In this document: positions 34,433 through 43,960 of the stretch, piece after piece
Layout of the letters: the number at the start of each line of letters is the position of its first letter
How positions within the stretch are numbered: position 1 is the first letter of the stretch
NCBI GenBank assembly: GCA_948562205.1
Contig: CAOYAN010000005.1
Span: 13,348 to 77,347, forward strand
Reading direction: 5' to 3'
Length of the DNA stretch: 64,000 nucleotides
Source: an uncultured Clostridia bacterium
Lineage (GTDB): Bacteria; Bacillota; Clostridia; TANB77; CAG-465
The notes under the pieces: model-generated
The model's input: the letters and a program-made list of their open reading frames with translations, nothing else
What the model was told of the DNA's origin: nothing
The model's database searches: none
Made by a program: the position numbers and the translations under genes

Positions 34433-36325
34433 TTACTTATTCTGACTAAGATATATCAAAAGTACTGATATATCTGCAGGAGAAACGCCTGATATTCTTG
34501 AAGCTTGACCAACAGATAAAGGCTTTTGTCTATTTAGCTTTTGTCTTGCTTCTAAACTTAATCCTTTTATTTGTTCATAATCTATATTTGCATCTAATTT
34601 CTTTGTCTCAAGTTTTTTAAATTCCTCTATCTGTTCTAATTGAAGTTTAATATATCCTTCATATTTAATTTCAATTTCAGCCTCTTCTACAACAGAATCT
34701 GGTAGTTTTTCTCTATTTTCATCAATATCTTTTAATGCTTCATAATTTAATTCACTTCTTTTTAAAAGTTCAGAAAGCTTTGTACCAGTAGAAAGTGATG
34801 AGCTATTATACTTTTCAAGTATTTTATTTACTTTATCAGAAGGTTTAACAACAGTATTTCTTAATCTATCTACTTCCTTTTCAATAAGATGTCTTTTTTC
34901 ATTAAATTGGTCATATCTATCTTTAGATATAAGGCCTATTTCATAACCTTTTGGAGTAAGTCTTAAATCAGCATTATCTTGTCTTAGCATAAGCCTATAC
35001 TCAGCACGAGATGTCATCATTCTATATGGTTCATTTGTACCTTTAGTAACTAAATCATCTATTAAAACACCAATATATGCCTCAGATCTATCAAGTACTA
35101 ATGGAGCCTTTTGATCTATTTTTCTTGAAGCATTAATACCTGCTATAAGTCCTTGAGCTGCAGCTTCTTCATAACCAGATGAACCATTAACTTGTCCAGC
35201 AAAGAAAAGACCTTCTATTCCTTTATACTCCAAACTAAGCTTTAAATTTGTAGAATCAATACAATCATACTCAATTGCATATGCAGGTCTCATCATTTTA
35301 GCATTTTCAAGACCTGGAACAGTTCTATACATCTCAATTTGTACTTCCTCTGGAAGTGATGATGACATACCTTGTATGTACATTTCAGATGTTTTCTCCC
35401 CTAGTGGTTCAATAAATAATTGATGTCTTTCCTTATCATGAAATCTTACTACTTTATCTTCAATAGATGGACAATATCTAGGCCCAGTAGACTTTAATTT
35501 CATATCTTTATTATCAGTATATATAGGTGATCTATCAAGATTATCCATAATAATTTTATGTGTATCTTTATTAGTATAAGTAAGATAACAAGATACTTGT
35601 TCCTTATTCAAAATCTCCTCATTTCCCTCGTTTTCAAAAGAAAATGGTACTATTTTATCATCACCTTTTTGCTCTTCCATCTTATTTAAATCCATATTAT
35701 TTATATTAATTCTTGCAGGTGTACCAGTTTTAAAACGTCTTAGTTCAACACCAATATCAAGTAAGCTTTGTGACAGATCATTTGCTGGAAATACACCATC
35801 TGGCCCACTTTCATAAGCAACTTCTCCAATAATTACTTTACCTTTTAAATAGGTACCTGTTGCAACAACAATTGATTTAGCATAAACAGTTGCACCAATC
35901 TTAGTTTTAACACCTATAACTTTACCATCTTCTACTAAAATTTTAACAATCTCAGCTTGATAAACATCAAGATTTTCTTGATTTTCCATAGTTTTTTTCA
36001 TTTCAATATGATACATACGTCTATCTGATTGCACTCTTAAAGAATGAACAGCTGGTCCTTTAGACATATTAAGCATTTTAGATTGTAAAAATGTTTTATC
36101 TGCATTTTTAGCCATCTGTCCACCCAAAGCATCAATTTCTCTAACTAAATGTCCCTTAGAAGTACCACCAATACTTGGATTACATGGCATATTAGCAAGT
36201 GTATCTAAATTTATAACAAATACTGCAGTTTTTTTACCAAGTCTACTACTGCTAAGTGCCGCTTCACATCCAGCATGTCCAGCACCAATTACAATAACGT
36301 CATATTCTCCCAATGAATATCCCAT
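34433..36325 (-). CDS. mnmG: tRNA uridine-5-carboxymethylaminomethyl modification enzyme MnmG
   Basis: A 630-residue protein with FAD-binding GAGHAGCEAA at residues 13-22, the MnmG signature CNPSIGG near 49 and a C-terminal helical domain. With MnmE it modifies U34 of several tRNAs. Full family length, 9 bases after mnmE. Confidence 0.95.
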   Translation of the reverse strand: MGYSLGEYDVIVIGAGHAGCEAALSSSRLGKKTAVFVINLDTLANMPCNPSIGGTSKGHLVREIDALGGQMAKNADKTFLQSKMLNMSKGPAVHSLRVQSDRRMYHIEMKKTMENQENLDVYQAEIVKILVEDGKVIGVKTKIGATVYAKSIVVATGTYLKGKVIIGEVAYESGPDGVFPANDLSQSLLDIGVELRRFKTGTPARININNMDLNKMEEQKGDDKIVPFSFENEGNEEILNKEQVSCYLTYTNKDTHKIIMDNLDRSPIYTDNKDMKLKSTGPRYCPSIEDKVVRFHDKERHQLFIEPLGEKTSEMYIQGMSSSLPEEVQIEMYRTVPGLENAKMMRPAYAIEYDCIDSTNLKLSLEYKGIEGLFFAGQVNGSSGYEEAAAQGLIAGINASRKIDQKAPLVLDRSEAYIGVLIDDLVTKGTNEPYRMMTSRAEYRLMLRQDNADLRLTPKGYEIGLISKDRYDQFNEKRHLIEKEVDRLRNTVVKPSDKVNKILEKYNSSSLSTGTKLSELLKRSELNYEALKDIDENREKLPDSVVEEAEIEIKYEGYIKLQLEQIEEFKKLETKKLDANIDYEQIKGLSLEARQKLNRQKPLSVGQASRISGVSPADISVLLIYLSQNK

Positions 36326-36334
36326 AATTTTTAC

Positions 36335-37711
36335 CTACTTTCCTAAACAAAATTTTTCAAATATTTTATTTACAACATCTTGAGAAACATTAGCACCAAT
36401 TATTTCCCCTAAAGTACTTGCAACCTTTTTAACATAAATAGATACTATATCAATAGGTTGTCCATTTTTTATCTCTTGCTTTGCTTCATCTAAATATTTA
36501 AGTGATTTCTTTAGTAAATCTTTATGTCTTGAGTTTGTAATAATAAGTTCATGTTCAAAATCGAAATCATTTTTATTAAACATATCTACAATTACTTTTT
36601 TTAGTTTTTCTATACCCTCATCTTCTTGAATTGAAACAAGTACTGGACTTTTAATACCAATTCTACTTAATTCCTTCAAAATAGTATCAAAAATCGATTT
36701 TTCTTGTTTATCCATCTTATTTATCACTGTTATATATTTAATGCCTTTATTTTGAATTTTAGAAAGAAGCTCTATATCTTCATTTTTAATTCCCTCTTCT
36801 GCATTTAACATATAAATAACAAGGTCTACTTCATCTAATATATTTAAACTCTTTTCAACACCAATTTTTTCAATAATATCTTCTGTATCTCTAATACCTG
36901 CAGTATCAGAAATATTTAAAATTATATCCTCAATATTTATTGTCTCCTCAACAATATCTCTTGTAGTACCTGGTATGTCTGTAACAATAGCTTTATTATA
37001 ATTTGCAAGTTTATTTAAAAGAGAAGATTTACCAACATTAGGTTTCCCAAGTATTGCTACATTTACTCCCTCTTTTATAATTCTTCCATGATCATATGTA
37101 GAAAGTATTTTTTCTATTTCAAAATACTTTTTATCTATTAGAGAAATAACATTATCATTTTCAACTTCATCATAATCATATTCTGGATAATCTACACTAA
37201 CTTCAATATGTGCCAAAAGTTCAATTAATTCTTCTCTTAATTCCTTAATTTTTCTAGATAAGTCACCTTCTAAATTTTTAGATGCAATTTTAGTTTCTGT
37301 TCTAGTTTTAGCATTTATAAGGTTTATAACAGCTTCTGCTTGTGATAAATCCATTTTACCATTTAAAAAGGCTCTCTTAGAAAATTCTCCAGGTTCAGCT
37401 AAAGTTGCGCCACTCTCTAGTACTAATTCTAATATTTCCCTTGTTATCTCATTTCCACCATGACAATTTATTTCGCATACATCTTCCCCAGTATATGAAT
37501 GTGGAGCTTTAAAATATGAAACAAGAACATTATCAAGTACTGTACCATTATCAATTATTTTCCCATAAACAATACTATTTGGTGTAATATTATATGAAGT
37601 CTTGAAAATCTTATTTATAATATCTAAACTTTCCTTTCCACTTATACGTATAATACTAATTCCACTATTTGAAAGTGCAGTAGCAATAGCAGCTATTGTA
37701 TGTGTTGACAT
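36335..37711 (-). CDS. mnmE: tRNA modification GTPase MnmE
   Basis: A 458-residue protein: an N-terminal tetrahydrofolate-binding domain, helical domain, and embedded Ras-like G domain with GKPNVGKSS (about 225-233), DTAG near 273 and NKMD near 336, ending in the conserved CLGK tail with the catalytic cysteine. It acts with MnmG on U34 of tRNAs. Confidence 0.95.
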   Translation of the reverse strand: MSTHTIAAIATALSNSGISIIRISGKESLDIINKIFKTSYNITPNSIVYGKIIDNGTVLDNVLVSYFKAPHSYTGEDVCEINCHGGNEITREILELVLESGATLAEPGEFSKRAFLNGKMDLSQAEAVINLINAKTRTETKIASKNLEGDLSRKIKELREELIELLAHIEVSVDYPEYDYDEVENDNVISLIDKKYFEIEKILSTYDHGRIIKEGVNVAILGKPNVGKSSLLNKLANYNKAIVTDIPGTTRDIVEETINIEDIILNISDTAGIRDTEDIIEKIGVEKSLNILDEVDLVIYMLNAEEGIKNEDIELLSKIQNKGIKYITVINKMDKQEKSIFDTILKELSRIGIKSPVLVSIQEDEGIEKLKKVIVDMFNKNDFDFEHELIITNSRHKDLLKKSLKYLDEAKQEIKNGQPIDIVSIYVKKVASTLGEIIGANVSQDVVNKIFEKFCLGK

Positions 37712-37736
37712 AATTTACCTCCTTGTTTTAATTAAA

Positions 37737-37756
37737 AGCCAGCATAAATGCTGACT
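37737..37756 (-). terminator. Hairpin between khpB and mnmE
   Basis: GCCAGCAT (37738-37745) and ATGCTGAC (37748-37755) form a short stem followed on the minus strand by TTTTAATT. Confidence 0.55.
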
Positions 37757-37766
37757 CTTACTATTT

Positions 37767-38417
37767 CTAATATTTTTTCTTAATAACAACTCTTCTTCTT
37801 GGCTCTTCTCCAATACTTTCAGTCTCAACATCTTTTCTAGAAGCAAGTTCTGAATGTATTATAAGTCTTTCATAAGCAGACATAGGCTCAAGTTTTATAG
37901 GTCTTCTAAATCTTATAACATTATCTGCCATTTTATTTGCAAGTCTTCTAAGTTTTTCTTCTTTTTTCTTCTTGTATCCATTAATTTCAACAAAAACTTT
38001 TGCATACTCTTCATCTTCTCTTTGTAACATTGAATTAAGTAAAGATTGAAAAGACTCAATAGTTTTTCCTTTATATCCAATTAAGTGAGCAACATTTTCA
38101 CCATTTATAGTAAGAAGTAATTGATTATTATTTTTTTCAATACTATATTCAAAATTTTCTCCTGTAATACCAAATATATTACTTAATATTTCTTCTAATT
38201 TTGTTTTAGTAACATTTGCTTGTTCATCACTAATTTTTTTATCAACAGTAAGTCTTACTTTAGCCATTCTTGCAGAAAGAATACCCAAAACTCCACCATT
38301 TGAAGGTTCTTCTAAAACCTCTATTTTAACATCATCTCTTGAAACTTTAAGTTCCTCTAAGCCTTTTCTAATAGCTTCTTCAACTGTTTTACCAATTTGT
38401 TCAGTTATTTTTTTCAT
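37767..38417 (-). CDS. khpB: RNA-binding protein KhpB (Jag)
   Basis: A 216-residue protein with an N-terminal Jag-N domain (GKTVEEAIRKGLEEL), a KH-like middle (LIGYKGKTIESFQSLLN, about 115-131) and a C-terminal R3H domain (RRVVIKKK end). KhpB pairs with KhpA as a global RNA chaperone and affects cell elongation in streptococci. It directly abuts yidC, the usual arrangement. Confidence 0.92.
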   Translation of the reverse strand: MKKITEQIGKTVEEAIRKGLEELKVSRDDVKIEVLEEPSNGGVLGILSARMAKVRLTVDKKISDEQANVTKTKLEEILSNIFGITGENFEYSIEKNNNQLLLTINGENVAHLIGYKGKTIESFQSLLNSMLQREDEEYAKVFVEINGYKKKKEEKLRRLANKMADNVIRFRRPIKLEPMSAYERLIIHSELASRKDVETESIGEEPRRRVVIKKKY

Positions 38418-39269
38418 TTACTTTCCTCCTTTACCAAGTGTTAGTACTTTCTCTTCTTTAGTATTATTATCTTTTTTTAATATAACCCTATTTATAAATT
38501 CTTGTTGTATAACTCCTAAAATATTACTAAATAAATAATAAATACCTAGTGTTATAGGCCAAGTATAAGCAATAAATGCATTAAGTATTGGTAACATTAT
38601 ATTCATAGATTTTTGCATTTCTTGCTGATCTTCACTCATCTGCATAGAATTTTTTTGCAGTTTTGTTTGTAGTAAAGAGAATAAAAATGAAAGTATTGGT
38701 ACAAGTATTGTAAGTTTACTGACTCTTTTTGTTTCATCTTTACTAAATGAATTAGAAGGAACATCTCCCAAATTAACATTTCCAAACAACTTCATATCAA
38801 TAATTCCTTGCTCTTGTGCAATTATAATTTCATTAGATTTAACTTCATTTTCATCTACTTCTTCTTTTCCTAAATAATCCTTTGTATACTGCACAATCTC
38901 TTCATGTGGTGTTTGAGTAATATATGTAAGTGGTTGTCTTACAATAAAAAACATAGCTATAATTATTGGAAATTGTATAAGCATTGGTAAGCATCCACCT
39001 AAAGGATTTATTTTATATTCACTATATAATTTAGTAAGTTCTTCTGCCATTTTTTGTTGATCATTTTTATACTTATCTCTTATTTTCTTATCAAGAGGAG
39101 TTACTTCTTGTAACCTCTTAGTTGATTTTATTTGTCCTAGTGTAAGTGGTAATAGTACAAGTTTAGTAAGAAGAGTAAAAATCAAAATCGAAAGTAAATA
39201 ATTTTGATTTACTAAGTTGTATATTACTCTAATTATCATACCTAGAAAGCTAGCAATAGCTTGTATCAT
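38418..39269 (-). CDS. yidC: Membrane protein insertase YidC
   Basis: A 283-residue Oxa1/YidC protein with five hydrophobic segments and a basic C-terminus. The hydrophilic loop around residues 125-175 is long and acidic. No obvious lipobox is seen at the N-terminus, unlike SpoIIIJ. It inserts membrane proteins alone or with Sec. It lies between yidD and khpB in the conserved rpmH block. Confidence 0.92.
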   Translation of the reverse strand: MIQAIASFLGMIIRVIYNLVNQNYLLSILIFTLLTKLVLLPLTLGQIKSTKRLQEVTPLDKKIRDKYKNDQQKMAEELTKLYSEYKINPLGGCLPMLIQFPIIIAMFFIVRQPLTYITQTPHEEIVQYTKDYLGKEEVDENEVKSNEIIIAQEQGIIDMKLFGNVNLGDVPSNSFSKDETKRVSKLTILVPILSFLFSLLQTKLQKNSMQMSEDQQEMQKSMNIMLPILNAFIAYTWPITLGIYYLFSNILGVIQQEFINRVILKKDNNTKEEKVLTLGKGGK

Positions 39270-39282
39270 CTATATCCTCCAA

Positions 39283-39537
39283 TCATTTTAAGTAATCTAC
39301 TCCCCCTTTTGAGAAAGGATTACATTTTAGTATTCTTTTAATACCTAACATATTACCTTTTATTATACCATATTTGTCAACTGCTTGTTTTGTATACTCA
39401 GAGCACGTAGGATAAAATATACATCTATGTTCTCCAAGATTTGGTGAAATATATTTTTGGTATAATTTTATTAACACAATCTCGGTATTTTTAGGTATAC
39501 TAAATATAAATTTTATAACTCTTTTTATTTTATTCAT
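39283..39537 (-). CDS. yidD: Membrane protein insertion efficiency factor YidD
   Basis: An 84-residue protein with the family core KYISPNLGEHRCIFYPTCSEY (from about 28) and a C-terminal CNPFSKGGVD. YidD aids YidC-dependent insertion. It overlaps the end of rnpA by 8 bases. Confidence 0.93.
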   Translation of the reverse strand: MNKIKRVIKFIFSIPKNTEIVLIKLYQKYISPNLGEHRCIFYPTCSEYTKQAVDKYGIIKGNMLGIKRILKCNPFSKGGVDYLK

Positions 39538-39877
39538 ATAGCTCTAATTCCTTAAAACATTTTACTATATCTTTTTTTACTATATCATAAGTTATGTTTT
39601 CAAAAGTAACACTTTTTTTATATACTATAATGATATTATAATTTTTCTTTAACTTATCTTCTTCAATTTTATAAACTTCTCTTGCCCATCTTTTAAGTTT
39701 ATTTCTCTTAACACTTTTACCATTTTTCTTAGAAACACAAACAGCAAAGAAGTTTTTCATATTATCATTTCTAGTTTTACAAATATGCACTATAATACTA
39801 TTTCCTTTAGCATATTTTCCTTTTTTAAAAACATACTTAAATACCCTATTTTTTTTAATTCTTAAAGTAAATTTCAT
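39530..39877 (-). CDS. rnpA: Ribonuclease P protein component
   Basis: A 115-residue basic protein with the RNR motif in KRNKLKRWARE (about 61-71). It binds RNase P RNA for tRNA 5' maturation. The start at 39877 (MKFTLRIKKNR) follows GGAGAAAAAAT; the longer frame to 39949 would overlap rpmH and is rejected. It is 64 bases after rpmH. Confidence 0.92.
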   Translation of the reverse strand: MKFTLRIKKNRVFKYVFKKGKYAKGNSIIVHICKTRNDNMKNFFAVCVSKKNGKSVKRNKLKRWAREVYKIEEDKLKKNYNIIIVYKKSVTFENITYDIVKKDIVKCFKELELYE

Positions 39878-39900
39878 ATTTTTTCTCCAAAATAAACATA

Positions 39901-39929
39901 AAAGTGGATATGACAAACATACCCACTTT
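39901..39929 (-). other. Stem-loop between rpmH and rnpA
   Basis: AAAGTGG and CCACTTT form a 7-bp stem with a 15-base loop in the rpmH-rnpA spacer. It may trim or attenuate rnpA relative to the abundant rpmH message. Confidence 0.45.
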
Positions 39930-39941
39930 ATATAAAGTAGT

Positions 39942-40076
39942 TTAAGCACATAGTACTTTTCTTCCTTTTAATCTTCTACTTTTTAAAACTTTTCTTCCTG
40001 ATGCAGTTTGCATTCTTTTTCTAAATCCGTGTACTTTTTGTCTTTGTCTTGTTTTTGGTTGATATGTTCTTTTCAT
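39942..40076 (-). CDS. rpmH: Ribosomal protein bL34
   Basis: A 44-residue basic protein starting MKRTYQPKTRQRQKVHGF and containing KRMQTASGRKVL, the bL34 signature. It is a 50S subunit protein. A GGGGGTGT ribosome site precedes the ATG at 40076 and a full consensus promoter lies further upstream. It marks the left boundary of the origin region. Confidence 0.96.
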   Translation of the reverse strand: MKRTYQPKTRQRQKVHGFRKRMQTASGRKVLKSRRLKGRKVLCA

Positions 40077-40182
40077 TGCTACACCCCCTAAATAATAGTA
40101 TTATTTATATTTAAGAATAATCAAGTGTAATAAATATTATGTATATTTTTACAACATTTATTCTATTTATCAAAGCGTATTC

Positions 40183-40211
40183 ATTATATAATATTTTTCA
40201 TACTTTGTCAA
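40183..40211 (-). promoter_or_regulatory. Consensus promoter of rpmH
   Basis: Minus strand TTGACA (40211-40206), 17-base spacer, TATAAT (40188-40183). Confidence 0.75.
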
Positions 40212-40287
40212 TTAATTTTAAAATATTTAAAAAAAAATAGGAAAATTTTTAAAAATAATAATTTAAAAATTGAGATTCTAATAAAAG

Positions 40288-40533
40288 TTATCCACAGGTA
40301 AATTGTGGATAACTTTTATTATGTAAATATATTTTGCGCTATTAAATTTATTTTTAAAAAAAGTAGCCCAAGTATTGTATTTTTAGGCATTTTATGATAT
40401 ATTAACTATAGATAAATTTAACAAAAATTTTCACATGTTTCACAACTATCCACAGAATTTATGTAAAATTTATACTCTAATTACATCATTTTGTGAATAA
40501 GTTATCCACACCTGTGGATAACTCTGTGGATAA
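40288..40533. other. oriC, DnaA-box cluster upstream of dnaA
   Basis: TTATCCACA boxes occur at 40288 (+), 40304 (-), 40502 (+), 40513 (-) and 40525 (-), plus TTATTCACA at 40492 (-) and CTATCCACA at 40446 (+). The first two form a 17-bp hairpin (40280-40320). DnaA binding here would start replication and repress dnaA. No gene lies between rpmH and dnaA. Confidence 0.88.
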
Positions 40534-40571
40534 CTTTTAAAAACATGTGTTTATGAAGGGTGGTTTTAATA

Positions 40572-41960
40572 TTGGAAAACTTTATGGAAATATGGTCTCA
40601 AGCCTTGGAAATACTGCAAGAGGAGATTTCTCCAGTAGGATATAAAACCTATGTTGACGTAATGATACCAAGACTTGTTGATGAAAATACTTTATGTTTT
40701 TTATCGCCTTCTAATTATCACATTGATATTTGTAAAAAAAGATACTTAGATTTAATACAAAATACTTTAACTTTTTTAACAAAAAAATCATACAACATAA
40801 TATTTGAAGCAAAAGAAATAATACCAGAAACAACAAATGAAGTAGAAACTGTAGAAGTTAAAGAAAGCTTATATAAAAACATAGAAGAAAAGCCAACACC
40901 AACAGTAACTACAAACAGTGACAATCCTACTGAAGTAGAGGGATTAAATCCAAAATATACATTTGAAAATTTTATTGTTGGCTCAAATAATAGATTTGCA
41001 CATGCAGCATCTGTAGCAGTTTATGAAAATCCTGGTAATAAATACAATCCTTTATTTATTTATGGTGGAGTAGGACTTGGAAAAACACATCTTATGCAAG
41101 CAATAGGAAATGCTATGTATAAGGCAAATCCTAATATAAGAATACTATATTGTACAGGTGAACTTTTTGCAAATGAACTAGTATCTGCAATAATGACAGA
41201 TAAAAATGAGTCATTTAGAAAAAAATATAGAAATATAGACTTACTTCTTATTGATGATATTCAGTTTCTAGCTGGTAAAGAGAAATGTCAAGAAGAGTTT
41301 TTTCACACTTTCAACACATTATTTGAAAGTGGAAAACAAATAGTTTTAACATCTGAAAAACCTCCAAAAGAAATACCACTTTTAGAGGATAGATTAAAAA
41401 CAAGATTTGAAATGGGACTTTCTGTAGATATTCAAACACCAGATTATGAAACACGTCTTGCAATTCTAAGAAGAAAAGCAGAAAAAGAAAGATATGTTAT
41501 AAACGACGAAATACTAGTAAAAATAGCAACAAGAGTAAAATCAAATATAAGGGAATTAGAAGGTGTTTTTAATAAACTAGTTGCATATACATCTTTTACT
41601 AATAATGAACTTACTGATGCAATAGTTGAAAATACAATAGAATCTATACTTGTAAAAAATACTAAAGTATTAACTAGTAAATTAATAATGCAAGTTGTAT
41701 GTAAATTTTTTAATATAAAAGTTAGTGATATAGTAAGTGATAAAAGATCTAATAGTGTAGCATTTCCAAGACAAATAGCTATGTATCTATGTAGGGAAGT
41801 AGCAAATTTATCTTTTCCTGCAATAGGGAAAGATTTTGGTGGAAGAGATCATTCAACAGTTTTACATGCTTATTCAAAAATTAAGGATGACTATGATAAA
41901 AATTTAGAAACTCATGATTTAATAGAAGATCTTAAGAAAGCCCTATCAATAGAGGATTAG
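40572..41960 (+). CDS. dnaA: Chromosomal replication initiator DnaA
   Basis: A DnaA of about 462 residues: N-terminal domain I (EIWSQALEILQEEISPVGY), a variable linker, AAA+ domain with GGVGLGKTHL near 160 and LLIDDIQFL near 224, and domain IV ending GGRDHSTVLHAY, the DnaA-box-binding signature. A TTG at 40572 has the best ribosome-site spacing (GGGTGG 8 bases away). The GTG at 40560 overlaps that site, and the ATG at 40584 gives the family-typical MEIW start but lies too far. Confidence 0.95.
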   Translation: MENFMEIWSQALEILQEEISPVGYKTYVDVMIPRLVDENTLCFLSPSNYHIDICKKRYLDLIQNTLTFLTKKSYNIIFEAKEIIPETTNEVETVEVKESLYKNIEEKPTPTVTTNSDNPTEVEGLNPKYTFENFIVGSNNRFAHAASVAVYENPGNKYNPLFIYGGVGLGKTHLMQAIGNAMYKANPNIRILYCTGELFANELVSAIMTDKNESFRKKYRNIDLLLIDDIQFLAGKEKCQEEFFHTFNTLFESGKQIVLTSEKPPKEIPLLEDRLKTRFEMGLSVDIQTPDYETRLAILRRKAEKERYVINDEILVKIATRVKSNIRELEGVFNKLVAYTSFTNNELTDAIVENTIESILVKNTKVLTSKLIMQVVCKFFNIKVSDIVSDKRSNSVAFPRQIAMYLCREVANLSFPAIGKDFGGRDHSTVLHAYSKIKDDYDKNLETHDLIEDLKKALSIED

Positions 41961-42016
41961 AAGTACTTATTTCATAAAAATTACATTTGTATTACAAAAA
42001 TGTTACAGTTAAAAAG

Positions 42017-42408
42017 TTATCCACAGGTAACTGTGGATAACCCTGTGGATAACATGTGGATAACTTTGTGGATAAAAAGTTATCCACAGTTTTTTTTTTG
42101 CCTGTGGATAACTGCCCAAGTTATCCACAGAGTTATCCACACCCCTTTTGTTAGTGATACCAAGGCTTTTAGATAGTTATCCACACTTTCCACAGCCCCT
42201 ACTACTACTACTAAATATATATATATAATATATAATAACATATATGCTATTATATACGCGTGCGCGCGCGCGAAAAAAGGTCTTATATTTATGTAAAACT
42301 GTGGATAACTTTTTTTCTTTCAAAAAAAAATGTCGTATTATAGCATATTATAAAAATATTAGTTTACAAAATCAAAATATAAAGTTATTAACACATACCT
42401 GTGGATAA
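42017..42408. other. oriC, dense DnaA-box cluster downstream of dnaA
   Basis: Twelve perfect boxes: 42017, 42080, 42121, 42133 and 42177 (+); 42032, 42044, 42055, 42067, 42103, 42300 and 42400 (-). Several are 11-13 bases apart, about one helical turn, as expected for cooperative DnaA binding. The 831-base dnaA-dnaN gap holds no supported gene. Confidence 0.9.
42251..42272. repeat. Alternating pyrimidine-purine tract with (CG)n core
   Basis: Twenty-two bases alternate strictly pyrimidine-purine: TATATA, then CGCGTG, then a CG-only run. Such a tract can form Z-DNA. It is strikingly GC-rich for this sequence and lies among the DnaA boxes, next to an AT-only stretch at 42215-42240. Confidence 0.8.
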
Positions 42409-42419
42409 CTTTTCAAAAA

Positions 42420-42790
42420 TTTTTTATAAAAGTTGATAAATATATTTTTATAAAAATTTTAATTTACAATAAATATTTTTTGTGTCAAAAAATGTAAAAA
42501 ATTAATTTTAAAATTCACTTGATTTTATAAATTATTTCTATTATAATTAAATCAACAAAAAAATTTTTTATAATTTGTATTATTATTTTTTATTCTTAAT
42601 TTTTAATTAGAACAATTATATTTTTAGAAATATTTAAAATATAAATAATATTATTTAGTTATTAGTAATTTATATTATCTAAATATTAGTAATTAATTTA
42701 AATAAAATTGTATTATAATAATTATTTAAATATAAAAATTAATTTATAAAATATATACATTAATATAAAAAATTTAGATTGGAGAAACAA
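42420..42790. other. Extremely AT-rich region before dnaN (candidate DNA unwinding element)
   Basis: About 370 bases of almost pure A/T (TTATAAAA, ATTTAAAT and TATTA runs) after the last DnaA box. This is the expected place for duplex opening, and also holds the dnaN leader. Confidence 0.65.
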
Positions 42791-42791
42791 A

Positions 42792-43910
42792 ATGAATATA
42801 AAATGTGATTTAAAAGAATTAATAAATGGACTAAATATTGTTTCAAAAACTACAAGTTCAAAAACTACAATGCCAATTCTTGAAGGAGTATTAATTGAAG
42901 CATATCAAAATACTTTAAAATTAATTACTAATGATTTAGAAATTGGATCAGAACATTTTTTTGAATGTACAGTTTTAGAAGAAGGTAAAACTGTAGTGGA
43001 TATTAAAATGTTAAATGAAATAGTAAGAAAGATAGAAGATGAAACTGTAGAAATATCTGTTGATGATAATGTATTTATATTAAAATCTATAAATGGTATA
43101 TTTAAACTTGCAGTTATGAATCCTAATGAATATCCTAAACTTCCAGTTTTTGATGTAGAAAATACAGTTGAATTAGAACAAAGAGTATTTAAAGATATGA
43201 TTAAGAGAACATTATTTTCTGTTAGTAATGATGAAAATAGACCTATATATAATGGTGCTTTAGTAAAAGTAGAAGATAATGTATTAACTATAGTTGCAAT
43301 TGATGGATTTAGATTATCTTTAAGAAAATATTTAAGTGAAAAAACAATTAATAATTTTAAAGCTATTATTCCTGGTAAAGTATTATCTGAATTGTTAAAA
43401 ATATTATCTGATGGAGAAGAAAATTTTGTTAAAATTGGTGTTAATAAAAATCAAGCTTTATTTGAAATGGGTAATAGTATAATTATTAGTAGAATAATAG
43501 AGGGAGAATTTTTAAATTATAATACTATAATTCCAGAATCTAGTGAAACTCGTATTAGAGTTAAAACTAAAAGTTTATTAGATTCATTTGAAAGAGTTGC
43601 TTTATTTGCTAAAGAAAATAAAGAAAAAGATAAAAAATCTCCTGTAAAAATGAATGTAGGAATAGATGGAATAGTTTTAAGTTGTGTAAGTGAAACAGGA
43701 GATGCAAAAGAGGCTATAACATCTTTTGTAGAGGGTAAAGATATAGAAATAGGATTTAATCCAAGATATGTAATTGAAGCTTTAAAAGTTATTGATGATC
43801 CAGAAATATATGTTGAATTTAATTCAAGTATATCTCCAGTATTAATAAAACCTATTGTATCAAATGAATTCATATATGTTGTATTACCTATAAAATTAAG
43901 ACAAGAATAA
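42792..43910 (+). CDS. dnaN: DNA polymerase III beta subunit (sliding clamp)
   Basis: A 372-residue three-domain clamp, starting MNIKCDLKELINGLNIVSK and ending with the clamp C-terminus VLPIKL. It tethers DNA polymerase III to DNA. It keeps the dnaA-dnaN order, though the gap to dnaA is long. TTGGAGAAAC precedes the ATG, and a terminator follows. Confidence 0.95.
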   Translation: MNIKCDLKELINGLNIVSKTTSSKTTMPILEGVLIEAYQNTLKLITNDLEIGSEHFFECTVLEEGKTVVDIKMLNEIVRKIEDETVEISVDDNVFILKSINGIFKLAVMNPNEYPKLPVFDVENTVELEQRVFKDMIKRTLFSVSNDENRPIYNGALVKVEDNVLTIVAIDGFRLSLRKYLSEKTINNFKAIIPGKVLSELLKILSDGEENFVKIGVNKNQALFEMGNSIIISRIIEGEFLNYNTIIPESSETRIRVKTKSLLDSFERVALFAKENKEKDKKSPVKMNVGIDGIVLSCVSETGDAKEAITSFVEGKDIEIGFNPRYVIEALKVIDDPEIYVEFNSSISPVLIKPIVSNEFIYVVLPIKLRQE

Positions 43911-43915
43911 AAAAC

Positions 43916-43950
43916 AAAGCATGAAAAAATAATACTTTTCATGCTTTTTC
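43916..43950 (+). terminator. Terminator of dnaN
   Basis: AAAGCATGAAAA (43916-43927) pairs with TTTTCATGCTTT (43936-43947), followed by TTC. Also usable by the convergent gene ending at 43961. Confidence 0.72.
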
Positions 43951-43960
43951 AAACTATTAA

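Noticed and set aside
39878..39949. N-terminal extension of rnpA
   Set aside because: It overlaps the end of rpmH and lacks a ribosome site; ATG 39877 has a good one.
40436..40443. TGTTTCAC, half of a parS site near the origin
   Set aside because: The other half (GTGAAACA) is missing. I saw no full parS in the parts I scanned, but did not search exhaustively.
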